A stretch of 43,372 nt of DNA from JACQLN01 sp049274895 (GTDB lineage Bacteria; Patescibacteriota; Minisyncoccia; JACQLN01), in NCBI GenBank assembly GCA_049274895.1, contig JBASTM010000003.1, positions 1 to 43,372 on the forward strand, read 5' to 3'. Of this stretch, positions 1 to 7,484 are shown piece after piece (the stretch's first letter is position 1; each line of letters opens with the position of its first letter). Under the pieces are notes generated by a model, which worked only from the letters and a program-made list of their open reading frames with translations, did no database searches and had not been told where the DNA came from. A program made the translations under genes and the position numbers.

Positions 1-42
1 CACCGTATACCGAGCTTGCTGCAGCAAGCTCGGTATACGGTG
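1..42. repeat. Perfect 42-bp palindrome at the window edge
   Basis: The first 42 bases equal their own reverse complement (CACCGTATACC... to ...GGTATACGGTG). The palindrome interrupts the expected C-terminal part of KsgA just after the conserved IKLIP stretch. It is either a short palindromic repeat element like others here or an assembly end effect; the exact coincidence with the sequence end makes an artefact plausible. Confidence 0.85.
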
Positions 43-684
43 GTGGGGAATTAGTTTGATCATCACGGAATCTACTTGGGGCTGGGGCCAAAAGTTTTCT
101 TTTTTTACTGGGAATAAAACCTCCGCCGAAGCCAAAAATTGAACCAAGGATGAAAGATAATTGGCTCGGGGCGGCCGGGCCGTAATCCGCTCGCCCACTT
201 CTTTTTGCGTCATCAGTATCAGTTCGGTCGGTTTGTTGGGCGAGAGTAGAAATTTTTGTATCAGCGCTCCGGTCAAATAGTATGGGATGTTGGCAATCAC
301 TCGGTAGGGGGGTTTGATTTGGGTCTCGTCAAACTTAAGAATATCCCCTTCAATTATTTTGAGATTTGCTTGCCCCGCGAAGCCCTGTGGGCGAAGTGGG
401 GAGTTTTGCCTGCCCCTCGGAGCCTTGGCGAAGTGGGGAGATTTGAGCTTTAGAAGTTGAAATAGGTTTTCATCTTTCTCCACCGCCGTTACTTCGGCTC
501 CCGATTCCAGCAAGGCCTTGGTAAGATTTCCCGTGCCCGGCCCGACTTCCAAAATAACCTCGCCGGCTTTTATTCGGGCCGAATCGATTATTTTTTTAAT
601 GATCTCTTGGGAAACTAAAAAATTTTGCCCCCTATGTTTGATAGGTTTTATATTTCTATCCTTTAGTTCTTTTTTTGTGTTCAT
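1..684 (-). CDS. ksgA: 16S rRNA dimethyladenosine transferase KsgA/RsmA, 3'-truncated by window edge
   Basis: Dimethylates the two adjacent adenosines in helix 45 of 16S rRNA. The frame is open from ATG at 684 to base 1 (228 codons). Visible motifs are QNFL near residue 20, SAM motif EVGPGTG at 46-52, acidic VEKD at 68-71, catalytic NIPYY at 132-136 and, near the end, FWPQPQVDSVMIKLIP. About 40-60 C-terminal residues of the family are missing. Residues 80-107 are an insertion encoded by two palindromic repeat copies, absent from typical KsgA. The start lies 7 bp from an intergenic repeat that fills the gap to uvrD upstream. No clear Shine-Dalgarno. Confidence 0.93.
   Translation of the reverse strand, partial: MNTKKELKDRNIKPIKHRGQNFLVSQEIIKKIIDSARIKAGEVILEVGPGTGNLTKALLESGAEVTAVEKDENLFQLLKLKSPHFAKAPRGRQNSPLRPQGFAGQANLKIIEGDILKFDETQIKPPYRVIANIPYYLTGALIQKFLLSPNKPTELILMTQKEVGERITARPPRANYLSSLVQFLASAEVLFPVKKENFWPQPQVDSVMIKLIPHHRIPSLLQQARYTV
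371..438 (-). repeat. Two tandem short palindromic elements inside ksgA
   Basis: Copies at 371-401 and 411-438 share ends TGCCCC and GCGAAGTGGGG with an internal stem around GGGCTT/AAGCCC or AAGG. On the coding strand they read CCCCACTTCGCC...GGGGCA and add residues without breaking the frame. The same element occurs in gyrA (23641-23667) and between genes (25954-26010). Confidence 0.8.
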
Positions 685-690
685 AAACCC

Positions 691-777
691 AGCGACGCTA
701 ATTACGAATGGCACACGAATTTACAAATAGATTTCGATTCGCGTCATTCGGGTGCATTCGTGTATTGGTGTCGCTAC
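691..777 (-). repeat. Intergenic repeat family R1, copy 1
   Basis: Read leftward it begins at the uvrD stop codon with TAGCGACACCAATACACG and ends TTAGCGTCGC a few bases before the ksgA start. Related copies lie at 22478-22530 and 40486-40611, in the same orientation relative to transcription. Imperfect terminal inverted repeats (GCGACACCAAT / ATTAGCRTCGC) and internal ATTCG-rich repeats are visible. Confidence 0.8.
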
Positions 778-3700
778 TATATTTCCAATACCGTTTCGTC
801 GTTTAGCGGATCGTACTCTTGATATTCCACTAAGTGGATGGGGATGTCGTTCAAAAATCGCGAAGGCAGGCTGGCTTCACTGCGGCCGTAGAGACTGCGG
901 CGGCGGGTAAAAATCAAATAGGCCTTTTCCTTGGCGCGGGTGATGCCCACGTAGGCCAGGCGCCGTTCTTCCTCCATTTGGGCGCTGTCCCAAGCGCTTT
1001 TGGAATGAGGCAAAAGCCCTTCCTCGGCGCCGGCCACAAAGACCACCGGAAACTCCAAACCCTTGGCCGAATGCAGGGTCATTAAATTTATAGTGCCGTT
1101 TTCTTCGGAAATATCATCGGTTGAACTGGTTAAAGTTATTTCTTCCAAAAAATCGGTAATACCTTGGGGCGGTGCCAGTTGGTTGAATTTGGCGGCTACC
1201 GTTAGCAGTTCCAAAACGTTTTCCCATCGAGCTTGGCCCGCTTCGGTACCATCCAGACAGTAATTCTTATATTGGATTTTATCCAAAACGGTTTTAATAA
1301 AATCAGCGAGCTGGCTGTGGCGCGCTACTATTCTTAGTTGGGCCATAGTATCCAGAAAGTCTTTTATCTTAGGATGAGCTATGTTTTCGATCGATCCGGC
1401 TAGGGTTATTTTATCCCAGGCGCTTTTACCCAAGCCGCGGGGCGGCGTGTTGATTATTCTTTTTAAGCTGATTAAGTCTTTTTCGTTTTGCACAAACCTC
1501 AAATAGCATAAGATATCTTTTATTTCCCGGCGTTCGTAAAATTTTACGGCGCCGACCATGCGATATGGCCAGCCCTCTTGGAGCATGGCTTCTTCTATGG
1601 CTCGGGATTGGGCGTTGGTGCGGTACAAAACCACAAAATCGTTAAGGTCAACGGCGGTATTCGGCTCTAGAGCCAGTATTTTTTTTATTTCCCCAGCGAT
1701 GAAAGTTCCCTCTTCTATTTCATCGGCGACCTCCACGATTTTTATTTTTCCACCGCGATCGCGGCGAGTCCACAGTTTCTTTTCTGTTTTATAAACGTTT
1801 TTTTGGATGACCGCGTGGGCCGCGTCCAGAATGTTTTGGGTGCTGCGGTAATTTTCTTCCAAAAAAACAATTTTGGCCTCGGGGTAGTCTTTTTCAAAAG
1901 TGAGAATATTCCTAAAATTGGCCCCGCGAAAAGCATATATTGAGTTGTGGACAACAAAACCTTCGGCAATGTAGTTATGCGTATTCTCAATATTAAGATC
2001 GTAAACCAGGCCGCTGTAAGGTTCTTTTTCCACCTTAATGATTTCTTCTTCGTTTATAATGCCTTTATCGACTACTGGCAATAGCATAGTGGGTCTTAAG
2101 TGACTGGCTGGTTGAAAATTATATTTTTTTATGCCTCGTTTTAAATAAATAGATCTTTTTAGTTCCACTGGCACGCCGTTTTTTTGGGCGATGTGGCAAA
2201 TTTGACCAGCCAGATTTTCCGCTTCAGAATATTTCAAACGAGAGCACTCTATTCTCCATGTCCCCAACTTACCTTTGCGGATCGGCCAGTTTTGTTGTTT
2301 TAAAGCATTTTTTAAACCCTTGTGGGAAGTGTTTATGGCTAAACGTGACAGTCCCCAAGGCGACGAGGCGGTAATTCTGGGATCGCCAAACAGCGTCAGG
2401 TTAACCCTTATCTTCTGAATATTACTCCCCTTCCTTGTTGTGCCTTGGGGTAAAAAATGAGGGTAATTTGGATTTATACTAAGATCCGACATTAGTTTTT
2501 GGGCATTGCTCCGGGTTGGAATCTCCTGGTAGAGGCGGTTTATCAATTCTTGATTTATTTTCATCGGCCTATTTTTGTAGGTGGAGAACACCATAGTTGG
2601 AATGCCATATTTTATTGAGAACAATTGCTCTTGGAGCGTGGCTTCTTCTTTGGAAGTGGTGACCTCTAGTACCCACATTTTATCGGCTCGTTCTTGGTTG
2701 GCTCGTGCATGTAGTCCGATAACTGTGTGTCGACCATCGTAGCGGGCACCCTTGGCGATTCCAATGCGATATCCCAGGCGGGTCGCGTACATCAAATACA
2801 CAAAGTAGATATTGGGGTTTAATTTGAATTTAGCAAAGAAAATATGATTAGGTGTTGTCTTTATTATTCTGCCGCTGGTTGTGGTTATCTTTATTAGATC
2901 GTTTTTATAATTGAATTTTTTTATCTGTTTGATCTTTTGCTCCGACGTACTTACACCATTAGCGCTGATGATTTTCTGGTTGATAACCAGGGACTCTATT
3001 GGTTTAGAACCCGCGGTGGTAGTTATTTTTGTCGTCGGAGGGAAACATTGCCAGTCATCGCCCACCACGCAAAGGTTCTTATGCTTCTTCGCGAGCAGTT
3101 TTAACAGAATATATTGAGCGCGATTGGTGTCTTGGTATTCGTCCACCAGAATATAGCGGAACTGGTCTTGATATTTTTCCAGAACATCAGGCAACTTCTT
3201 GAATAGTTCCACCGCGAGCATCAAGAGGTCGTCAAAATCCAAAGCGTTGGCTTCTTTTAAGTAAGTTTCATAGCGTTCAAAAACCTGCAAAACAATTTTG
3301 GCGTAAAAATCACCGGCTTCTCCGCTGTAAGCAGCTGCGTTTACAAGCTCATTTTTTTGTTTGGAGATGGCGGCGCAAACTCCGCCGGGCTTAAACTGAT
3401 CGGGGTCTATGGCCAGTTCGGCCATGATCTCTTTAACGGCGGCCAAAGAATCGGAATCGTCGTAGATGGTGAAATTGGAACTGTAGCCCAGATGATGAAT
3501 TTCCTGGCGCAGGATTTTAGCCGCAAAAGAATGAAAAGTTCCTAGGAAAGTCGGTAGTGAGTAGTGAGTAGTGAGTAGTTTAGGGTTAAGGAGTTTATAA
3601 ACTCGGTTTTTCATTTCCTCGGCGGCCTTATTGGTGAACGTTAGCGCCAGGATATTTTTAGGATTCACCCCCTGCTCAATCAGATAGGCGATTCTGTGGG

Positions 3701-3812
3701 TTAGCGCCCGGGTTTTGCCGGAACCGGCCCCGGCAATAATTAAAACCGGGCCCTCCGCAGTGGTAACGGCCTCCTGTTGTTCTTTGTTTAAGTTTTTTAG
3801 GATATCGGACAT
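777..3812 (-). CDS. uvrD: UvrD/PcrA-type superfamily 1A DNA helicase with in-frame intein
   Basis: ATP-dependent 3'-5' helicase for repair and replication restart. The extein shows the Q-motif, Walker A AGAGSGKT (27-34), motif Ia LTFTNKAAEEM, DEYQDTN, motif III split as GDDWQ / SIYAFRGA, NYRSTQNIL, LMTLHSAKGLEFPVVF and RRLAYVGITRAKE. An intein occupies residues 256-623; the spliced protein would be about 643 aa, somewhat shorter than PcrA (about 720). Motif III has W where D is usual. Residues around 75-90 are encoded by a 7-bp tandem repeat. A TATAAT (3819-3824 on the minus strand) only 6 bp before the ATG suggests a leaderless mRNA. Confidence 0.95.
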   Translation of the reverse strand: MSDILKNLNKEQQEAVTTAEGPVLIIAGAGSGKTRALTHRIAYLIEQGVNPKNILALTFTNKAAEEMKNRVYKLLNPKLLTTHYSLPTFLGTFHSFAAKILRQEIHHLGYSSNFTIYDDSDSLAAVKEIMAELAIDPDQFKPGGVCAAISKQKNELVNAAAYSGEAGDFYAKIVLQVFERYETYLKEANALDFDDLLMLAVELFKKLPDVLEKYQDQFRYILVDEYQDTNRAQYILLKLLAKKHKNLCVVGDDWQCFPPTTKITTTAGSKPIESLVINQKIISANGVSTSEQKIKQIKKFNYKNDLIKITTTSGRIIKTTPNHIFFAKFKLNPNIYFVYLMYATRLGYRIGIAKGARYDGRHTVIGLHARANQERADKMWVLEVTTSKEEATLQEQLFSIKYGIPTMVFSTYKNRPMKINQELINRLYQEIPTRSNAQKLMSDLSINPNYPHFLPQGTTRKGSNIQKIRVNLTLFGDPRITASSPWGLSRLAINTSHKGLKNALKQQNWPIRKGKLGTWRIECSRLKYSEAENLAGQICHIAQKNGVPVELKRSIYLKRGIKKYNFQPASHLRPTMLLPVVDKGIINEEEIIKVEKEPYSGLVYDLNIENTHNYIAEGFVVHNSIYAFRGANFRNILTFEKDYPEAKIVFLEENYRSTQNILDAAHAVIQKNVYKTEKKLWTRRDRGGKIKIVEVADEIEEGTFIAGEIKKILALEPNTAVDLNDFVVLYRTNAQSRAIEEAMLQEGWPYRMVGAVKFYERREIKDILCYLRFVQNEKDLISLKRIINTPPRGLGKSAWDKITLAGSIENIAHPKIKDFLDTMAQLRIVARHSQLADFIKTVLDKIQYKNYCLDGTEAGQARWENVLELLTVAAKFNQLAPPQGITDFLEEITLTSSTDDISEENGTINLMTLHSAKGLEFPVVFVAGAEEGLLPHSKSAWDSAQMEEERRLAYVGITRAKEKAYLIFTRRRSLYGRSEASLPSRFLNDIPIHLVEYQEYDPLNDETVLEI
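1944..3047 (-). mobile_element. Intein in UvrD motif III, 368 aa, with GIY-YIG-like central domain
   Basis: Begins with Cys (CFPPTTKITT), has block B TTPNH, block F VYDLNIENTHNYIAEGF and ends VVHN followed by Ser of the extein, so all splicing residues are present. It interrupts GDD(W)Q^SIYAFRGA, the ATPase motif that makes the host gene conditional on splicing. The central region lacks an obvious LAGLIDADG motif; it contains YFVYLMY, GYRIGIAKG, an Arg-rich stretch and EEATLQEQLFSIKYGIP, which resembles the order of GIY-YIG nuclease motifs. Splicing assignment is firm; the nuclease class is inference. Confidence 0.9.
3553..3580 (-). repeat. 7-bp tandem repeat inside uvrD
   Basis: Plus-strand GTAGTGA units repeat about 3.5 times. 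On the coding strand they encode LLTTHYSLPT between motif Ia and the GTFHSF motif. The unit is not a multiple of three, yet the frame is kept. Similar simple repeats occur between genes (33910-33948). Confidence 0.8.
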
Positions 3813-4163
3813 TGGGATATTATATCAGAAATTAAAAACTCGAAACTCAAAAGTCAAAAATAAAAGTAAAAAATCAAAACTTTTGACTTTGTTTATCGGA
3901 TTATGTCTTATATAGCTCTGTGGACTACTTAGTTGACCTTAGGGCTCAAATCGATTAGGATTTTACTACAACCCTGTGTTCCAGGGTTTTGCGCGTCTAA
4001 TGGCATATTTGGCGGTTTAATGCCCATCCAGGCACTATTTTAAGGCCAACCGGCCTTAACCCAAGTGTTTTTGGATCAGGTTTAGTAAACGATTAGTAAA
4101 ATTAAATATCAACTCGCAGTTCTATTCGGCAGATGGCTTGATTTTTTACGCAGCCGGTGGATT
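3813..4163. other. Intergenic region between divergent uvrD and the LysM/M23 gene
   Basis: The uvrD -10 (TATAAT, 3819-3824, minus) lies at its left end. Next come A-rich repeats of the AAACTCAAAAGTC type (3835-3890), including an inverted pair AAAGTCAAAA / TTTTGACTTT. The remainder to about 4090 has no gene I recognise. The reading frame of the next gene is open from about 4089, so its true start could lie upstream. Confidence 0.5.
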
Positions 4164-5300
4164 TTGTTTTTAAGCTGGCCCATCGCTAAAAGATTGCTGG
4201 TGGGCGGAGCAGTTGTTTTTGTTTTTTTGGTCGGATTGATGGTCTGGCTAGGCGGGTCTGGGAGTTCGGTGGCGTTGGATTCCGGAAGTAAAGAGATAGT
4301 TGAGGAGGTCAGTGACGGAGAAGATGATTTTTTATCTAGAGTATTATCCAAAGAGTCGCCCGTGGCCTCGGCCCTGATTTTTGCCGGCGGTTTAGAAGAA
4401 CGTCTGCAGGGTGTTTTTCGCGGCCCGGACGGCGGCCGTGTGGACATGGCTTTGGGCGGTCCTGATGAGGCCGGAGATTTGGATCGTTTAGAAACGGTGG
4501 GCGGCAATTCGGTGGTGGCCTATTCGCCTGTTTTGGCCATTATTCCCGCGAGCAGCAATGTAACTTTTGAAGAGGGCGATGTCTTAACTTACGAGATTGA
4601 AGAGGGTGATAGTTTGGAATCCATCGCCGAAGATTTTGGAATTTCGGTGGATACTCTCACGAGCGTTAATAATATACCGGCCAGAACCAAGTTAAAACCC
4701 GGCGACAAGCTGGCTATTTTGCCGGTTGATGGCGTAAAACATACGGTTAAATACGGAGATACTATAGAAAATATCGCCTTAAAATACAAAGCTGATGCCG
4801 AACGCATTATGGCTTTTAACAATTTGCCGGATAATGCCCGCATCCAACCCGGTGACGTTTTAGTGATACCGGGCGGCCAGCATGTGCCGCTAAGTCCAAA
4901 AGTGGCGCCCATAAAATCGCCGGCGCCGCAGACCTTACCCAATCTGGTGGGCTACTTTGGTTTACCTTCCGGCGGCCGTGTTACTTTCGGCCTGCATCGT
5001 TACAATGCTGTGGATATTGGCGGCAAAGATTGGTGCAACACTCCCATTTACGCTTCGGCCGCCGGCACGATTATTACCGCCGATGGGCAGGGTTGGAACG
5101 GCGGTTACGGCAAGTACGTCAAAATCGCGCACGACAATGGTACCCTAACTTTATATGCTCACGCCTCGCAACTTTTGGTTAATCTCGGCCAGTTTGTGGC
5201 CAAAGGCCAAACCATTGCTCTCGTAGGTTCTACCGGCCGCTCCACCGGCTGCCATGTTCACTTTGAAGTTAGAGGCGCCAGGAATCCTCTGGCACGTTAG
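4164..5300 (+). CDS. Membrane-anchored LysM x2 / M23 (LytM-type) peptidase
   Basis: Cell-wall protein, likely a peptidoglycan endopeptidase. Order: short cytoplasmic start, one TM helix (about 9-29), low-complexity acidic linker, LysM 1 (about 138-185, EEGDSLESIAEDFGIS), LysM 2 (about 192-238, KYGDTIENIALKY), then the M23 zinc domain to the C-terminus. Metal and catalytic motifs HRYNAVD (about 278), YAHAS (about 332) and CHVHFEV (about 363) are present, so it should be active. The listed start is TTG after a weak GGTGG; the frame continues upstream without ATG, so ATT or another unusual start is possible. It converges on yifB. Confidence 0.9.
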   Translation: MFLSWPIAKRLLVGGAVVFVFLVGLMVWLGGSGSSVALDSGSKEIVEEVSDGEDDFLSRVLSKESPVASALIFAGGLEERLQGVFRGPDGGRVDMALGGPDEAGDLDRLETVGGNSVVAYSPVLAIIPASSNVTFEEGDVLTYEIEEGDSLESIAEDFGISVDTLTSVNNIPARTKLKPGDKLAILPVDGVKHTVKYGDTIENIALKYKADAERIMAFNNLPDNARIQPGDVLVIPGGQHVPLSPKVAPIKSPAPQTLPNLVGYFGLPSGGRVTFGLHRYNAVDIGGKDWCNTPIYASAAGTIITADGQGWNGGYGKYVKIAHDNGTLTLYAHASQLLVNLGQFVAKGQTIALVGSTGRSTGCHVHFEVRGARNPLAR

Positions 5301-5309
5301 TTTTTTGGT

Positions 5310-5357
5310 TCTGTCTGTATAAAGTCCTATAGGTCTTATAAGACTTATTAGTCTTAT
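5310..5357. repeat. 9-bp-period intergenic repeat (family R2)
   Basis: Units such as TAGGTCTTA, TAAGACTTA and TTAGTCTTA follow each other directly between the convergent peptidase and yifB genes. The same 9-bp-period repeat recurs at 21862, 22875, 25380, 25945/26011 and 27322. Confidence 0.75.
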
Positions 5358-6875
5358 TTAATTCTGCGGACGGTACTGCAGGGCTTCGTTGATATGGCCG
5401 GGAGCAATCTCATCTACACCTTCAAGATCAGCGATAGTGCGGGCGAGTTTCAAAACGCGGTGGTAGCCCCGGGCCGAAAGGTTGTAGGTAGCCACCGCGT
5501 TTTTGATGGTTTCCTGGCCCGGTTCGTCCAGACGGCAGAAAAGTTTAACGTCTCTTAACTTCATTTCGCCGTTGGTGGCAAAACCGAAATTTTTGAATCT
5601 TTCTTTTTGAATTTGGCGGGCCTGTTCCACGCGGGCGCGTATTTTTGACGAGGCCTCGGCCACCGCCTCGGAAGCCAGTCTTTCATATTTTACCCTGGGC
5701 ACTTCCGCGTGCAAATCAATTCTATCCAACAGCGGCCCCGAAATTTTTCTTTTGTATTTTTGAACTTGAAAAGGCGTGCAGACGCAATCTTGGGCGGGAT
5801 CGTTCAAAAAACCGCAGGGGCAGGGATTCATGGTGGCCGTGAGAATAAACTTGGCCGGAAAAGTTAAACTGCCTTTGACGCGCGAAACCGTTACCACGCC
5901 GTCTTCCAGGGGCTGGCGCAAACTTTCCAAAACGTCGCGGTTAAATTCCGGAAATTCGTCTAAAAACAAAACACCCCGGTGGGACAAGGTGATTTCACCG
6001 GGTTTGGGAATACTGCCGCCGCCCACCAAAGCCGCCGCCGAAGAAGTGTGATGGGGCGATCTAAATGGCCGGGTTCTTACGAGCGGAGCGTGGTGCTGGA
6101 TCAGCCCGGCCACCGAAAATATTTTAGTGGTTTCCAAAATTTCTTCTTTATCCATAGCCGGCAGTATGGAAACCATAGCCCGGGCCAGCAATGTTTTGCC
6201 CGAACCGGGCGGGCCCGACATTAAAACATTGTGCCCTCCGGCCGCGGCGATCTCCAAGGCCCTTTTGGCAAACTCCTGGCCTTTGATGTAGGCAAAATCA
6301 TGTTCACTCTCGGGTTTATAGGGCGGCAAAACCGAAATCGGCATCGGGCTTATCAGTTTTATTTTGGCCAAGTGCTGGCAAACATCTTTTAAGCTTTCGG
6401 CCGGGAAAATGTTTATGCCTTCAACCAAAGCCGCTTCCTCGGCGTTGTCTTTGGGCACGTATATTTCTTTTAGGCCGTAGACTTTAGCCATTATGGTTAT
6501 GGGCATCACGCCAAAAATCGGGCGGATGGATCCGTCCAAAGCCAACTCGCCTATAAACAGTTTGCCTTCGGGGTCAAAATTTATCTGGCGCGAGGCCATA
6601 AGGTACGCGAGGGCGATGGGCAGATCGTACTTAGGGCCTTCTTTTTTTAAGTCGGCCGGGGCCAGGTTGACAATGACCCTGCGGTTGGACTGGTTGGGCG
6701 GCACCAATTTGGAATTTTTTATGGCCGAAGAAACCCGGTCTTTGGCCTCTTCGATGGCCTTATCGGGCAAACCCACAATATTAAAAACATGGAGGCCTCG
6801 GCCCAGGTCCACCTCCACTTCTATCGGTTGAGCGTCCAGGCCGACGAGGGCGGCGGAATAGATTTTACTGGGCAT
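5358..6875 (-). CDS. YifB/ComM-type Mg-chelatase-like AAA+ ATPase
   Basis: 505 aa, usual for the YifB/ComM family. N-terminal Lon-protease-like fold (MPSKIYSAALVGLDAQPIEVEVDL...), Walker A GPPGSGKT near residue 221, Walker B VLFLDEFPEF, a cysteine cluster in NPCPCGF...CVC, sensor/arginine region GPLLDRIDLHAEVPRV, and C-terminal LSARGYHRVLKLARTIADLEG. In other bacteria ComM is a hexameric helicase for branch migration during natural transformation. That would fit DNA uptake through pili, but the link to the pilin genes here is inference. It sits upstream of a hairpin-rich gap and the dksA-like gene. Confidence 0.93.
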   Translation of the reverse strand: MPSKIYSAALVGLDAQPIEVEVDLGRGLHVFNIVGLPDKAIEEAKDRVSSAIKNSKLVPPNQSNRRVIVNLAPADLKKEGPKYDLPIALAYLMASRQINFDPEGKLFIGELALDGSIRPIFGVMPITIMAKVYGLKEIYVPKDNAEEAALVEGINIFPAESLKDVCQHLAKIKLISPMPISVLPPYKPESEHDFAYIKGQEFAKRALEIAAAGGHNVLMSGPPGSGKTLLARAMVSILPAMDKEEILETTKIFSVAGLIQHHAPLVRTRPFRSPHHTSSAAALVGGGSIPKPGEITLSHRGVLFLDEFPEFNRDVLESLRQPLEDGVVTVSRVKGSLTFPAKFILTATMNPCPCGFLNDPAQDCVCTPFQVQKYKRKISGPLLDRIDLHAEVPRVKYERLASEAVAEASSKIRARVEQARQIQKERFKNFGFATNGEMKLRDVKLFCRLDEPGQETIKNAVATYNLSARGYHRVLKLARTIADLEGVDEIAPGHINEALQYRPQN

Positions 6876-6876
6876 A

Positions 6877-6978
6877 ATTTTGTCTGCGAGCGTAGCGAGT
6901 AGCTACAAAATTACAGCCCTGTTAGTGAATTTCCGATTTGTTTTTATGACTTTCCGAAGGAAAGTCTTTCGGAAATTC
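6877..6978. repeat. Nested hairpins between the dksA-like gene and yifB
   Basis: Two stem-loops fill the gap. The first is TAATTTTGT...ACAAAATTA (6877-6914). The second is a two-level hairpin with outer arms GAATTTCCGA / TTCGGAAATTC and inner GACTTTCC-gaa-GGAAAGTC (about 6927-6978). Neither has a T-tract like the terminators here; they may be repeat elements or processing sites. Confidence 0.6.
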
Positions 6979-6996
6979 TACTACGGGGCATAAATT

Positions 6997-7347
6997 TTAA
7001 TTATGTTGGGTGCAATTTCTTGCCGATGGCTCGGCTCTTAACCGATCTATATCCATAGCTTCTCCGCATTTTTCGCAAATGCCGTAACTGTTTTTGGTTA
7101 TTTTTTCTAAAGCGGCGTCAACCTCTTGAAGATGAATTTCCAACTCATGTTCCAAAGGCAAGCGGGTGGCGTATTCGGTCACCTCTTGCGAATTGTCGTC
7201 CCAATCGTTTCCCAAGTCTTTATAATCCGCGTCCCAATCGCCCTTAACTTTTTTGTCGGGGTGAGCCACCGAACTCAACTCTTCGGTTAGAGTTTTCTTT
7301 TCTTTTTCCAAAGCCGATTTTAGTTCGTTTAGGATTTCTTGGTTCAT
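6997..7347 (-). CDS. DksA/TraR-family zinc-finger protein with C-C-C-H ligands
   Basis: Start chosen at MNQEILNELK (7347); the ten-residue extension upstream looks non-coding. A long N-terminal coiled coil with acidic DWDADYKDLGNDWDDN is followed by a short zinc finger YGICEKCGEAMDIDRLRAEPSARNCTQHN. DksA-family proteins bind the RNA polymerase secondary channel and modulate transcription, often with ppGpp. The protein ends immediately after the finger, and the fourth ligand is His (CTQH) rather than the usual Cys. Possible partner genes are not visible. Confidence 0.85.
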   Translation of the reverse strand: MNQEILNELKSALEKEKKTLTEELSSVAHPDKKVKGDWDADYKDLGNDWDDNSQEVTEYATRLPLEHELEIHLQEVDAALEKITKNSYGICEKCGEAMDIDRLRAEPSARNCTQHN

Positions 7348-7391
7348 TATGTACTTATTATATTGGAGACGCAGCAATAAGAAAAGTCAGT

Positions 7392-7422
7392 TTGACATGT
7401 TTTACTTCTGTATGCTTACATA
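7392..7422 (+). promoter_or_regulatory. Promoter of the porin-like cassette
   Basis: TTGACA at 7392-7397 and TACATA at 7417-7422 (19-bp spacer; TATGCT at 7411 is an alternative). A strong Shine-Dalgarno AAGGAGA (7471-7477) precedes the GTG start. Confidence 0.55.
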
Positions 7423-7484
7423 TAGCCGGTACCTAAGGTGGTATAGATCTTTAATAAATCACCTTTAATTAAGGAGATGGCGAG

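Noticed and set aside
120..150. Possible frameshift in ksgA at a homopolymer
   Set aside because: The run is five A on the plus strand, which keeps VQFLASAEVLFPVKKENFWPQP in frame; the gene is open to base 1.
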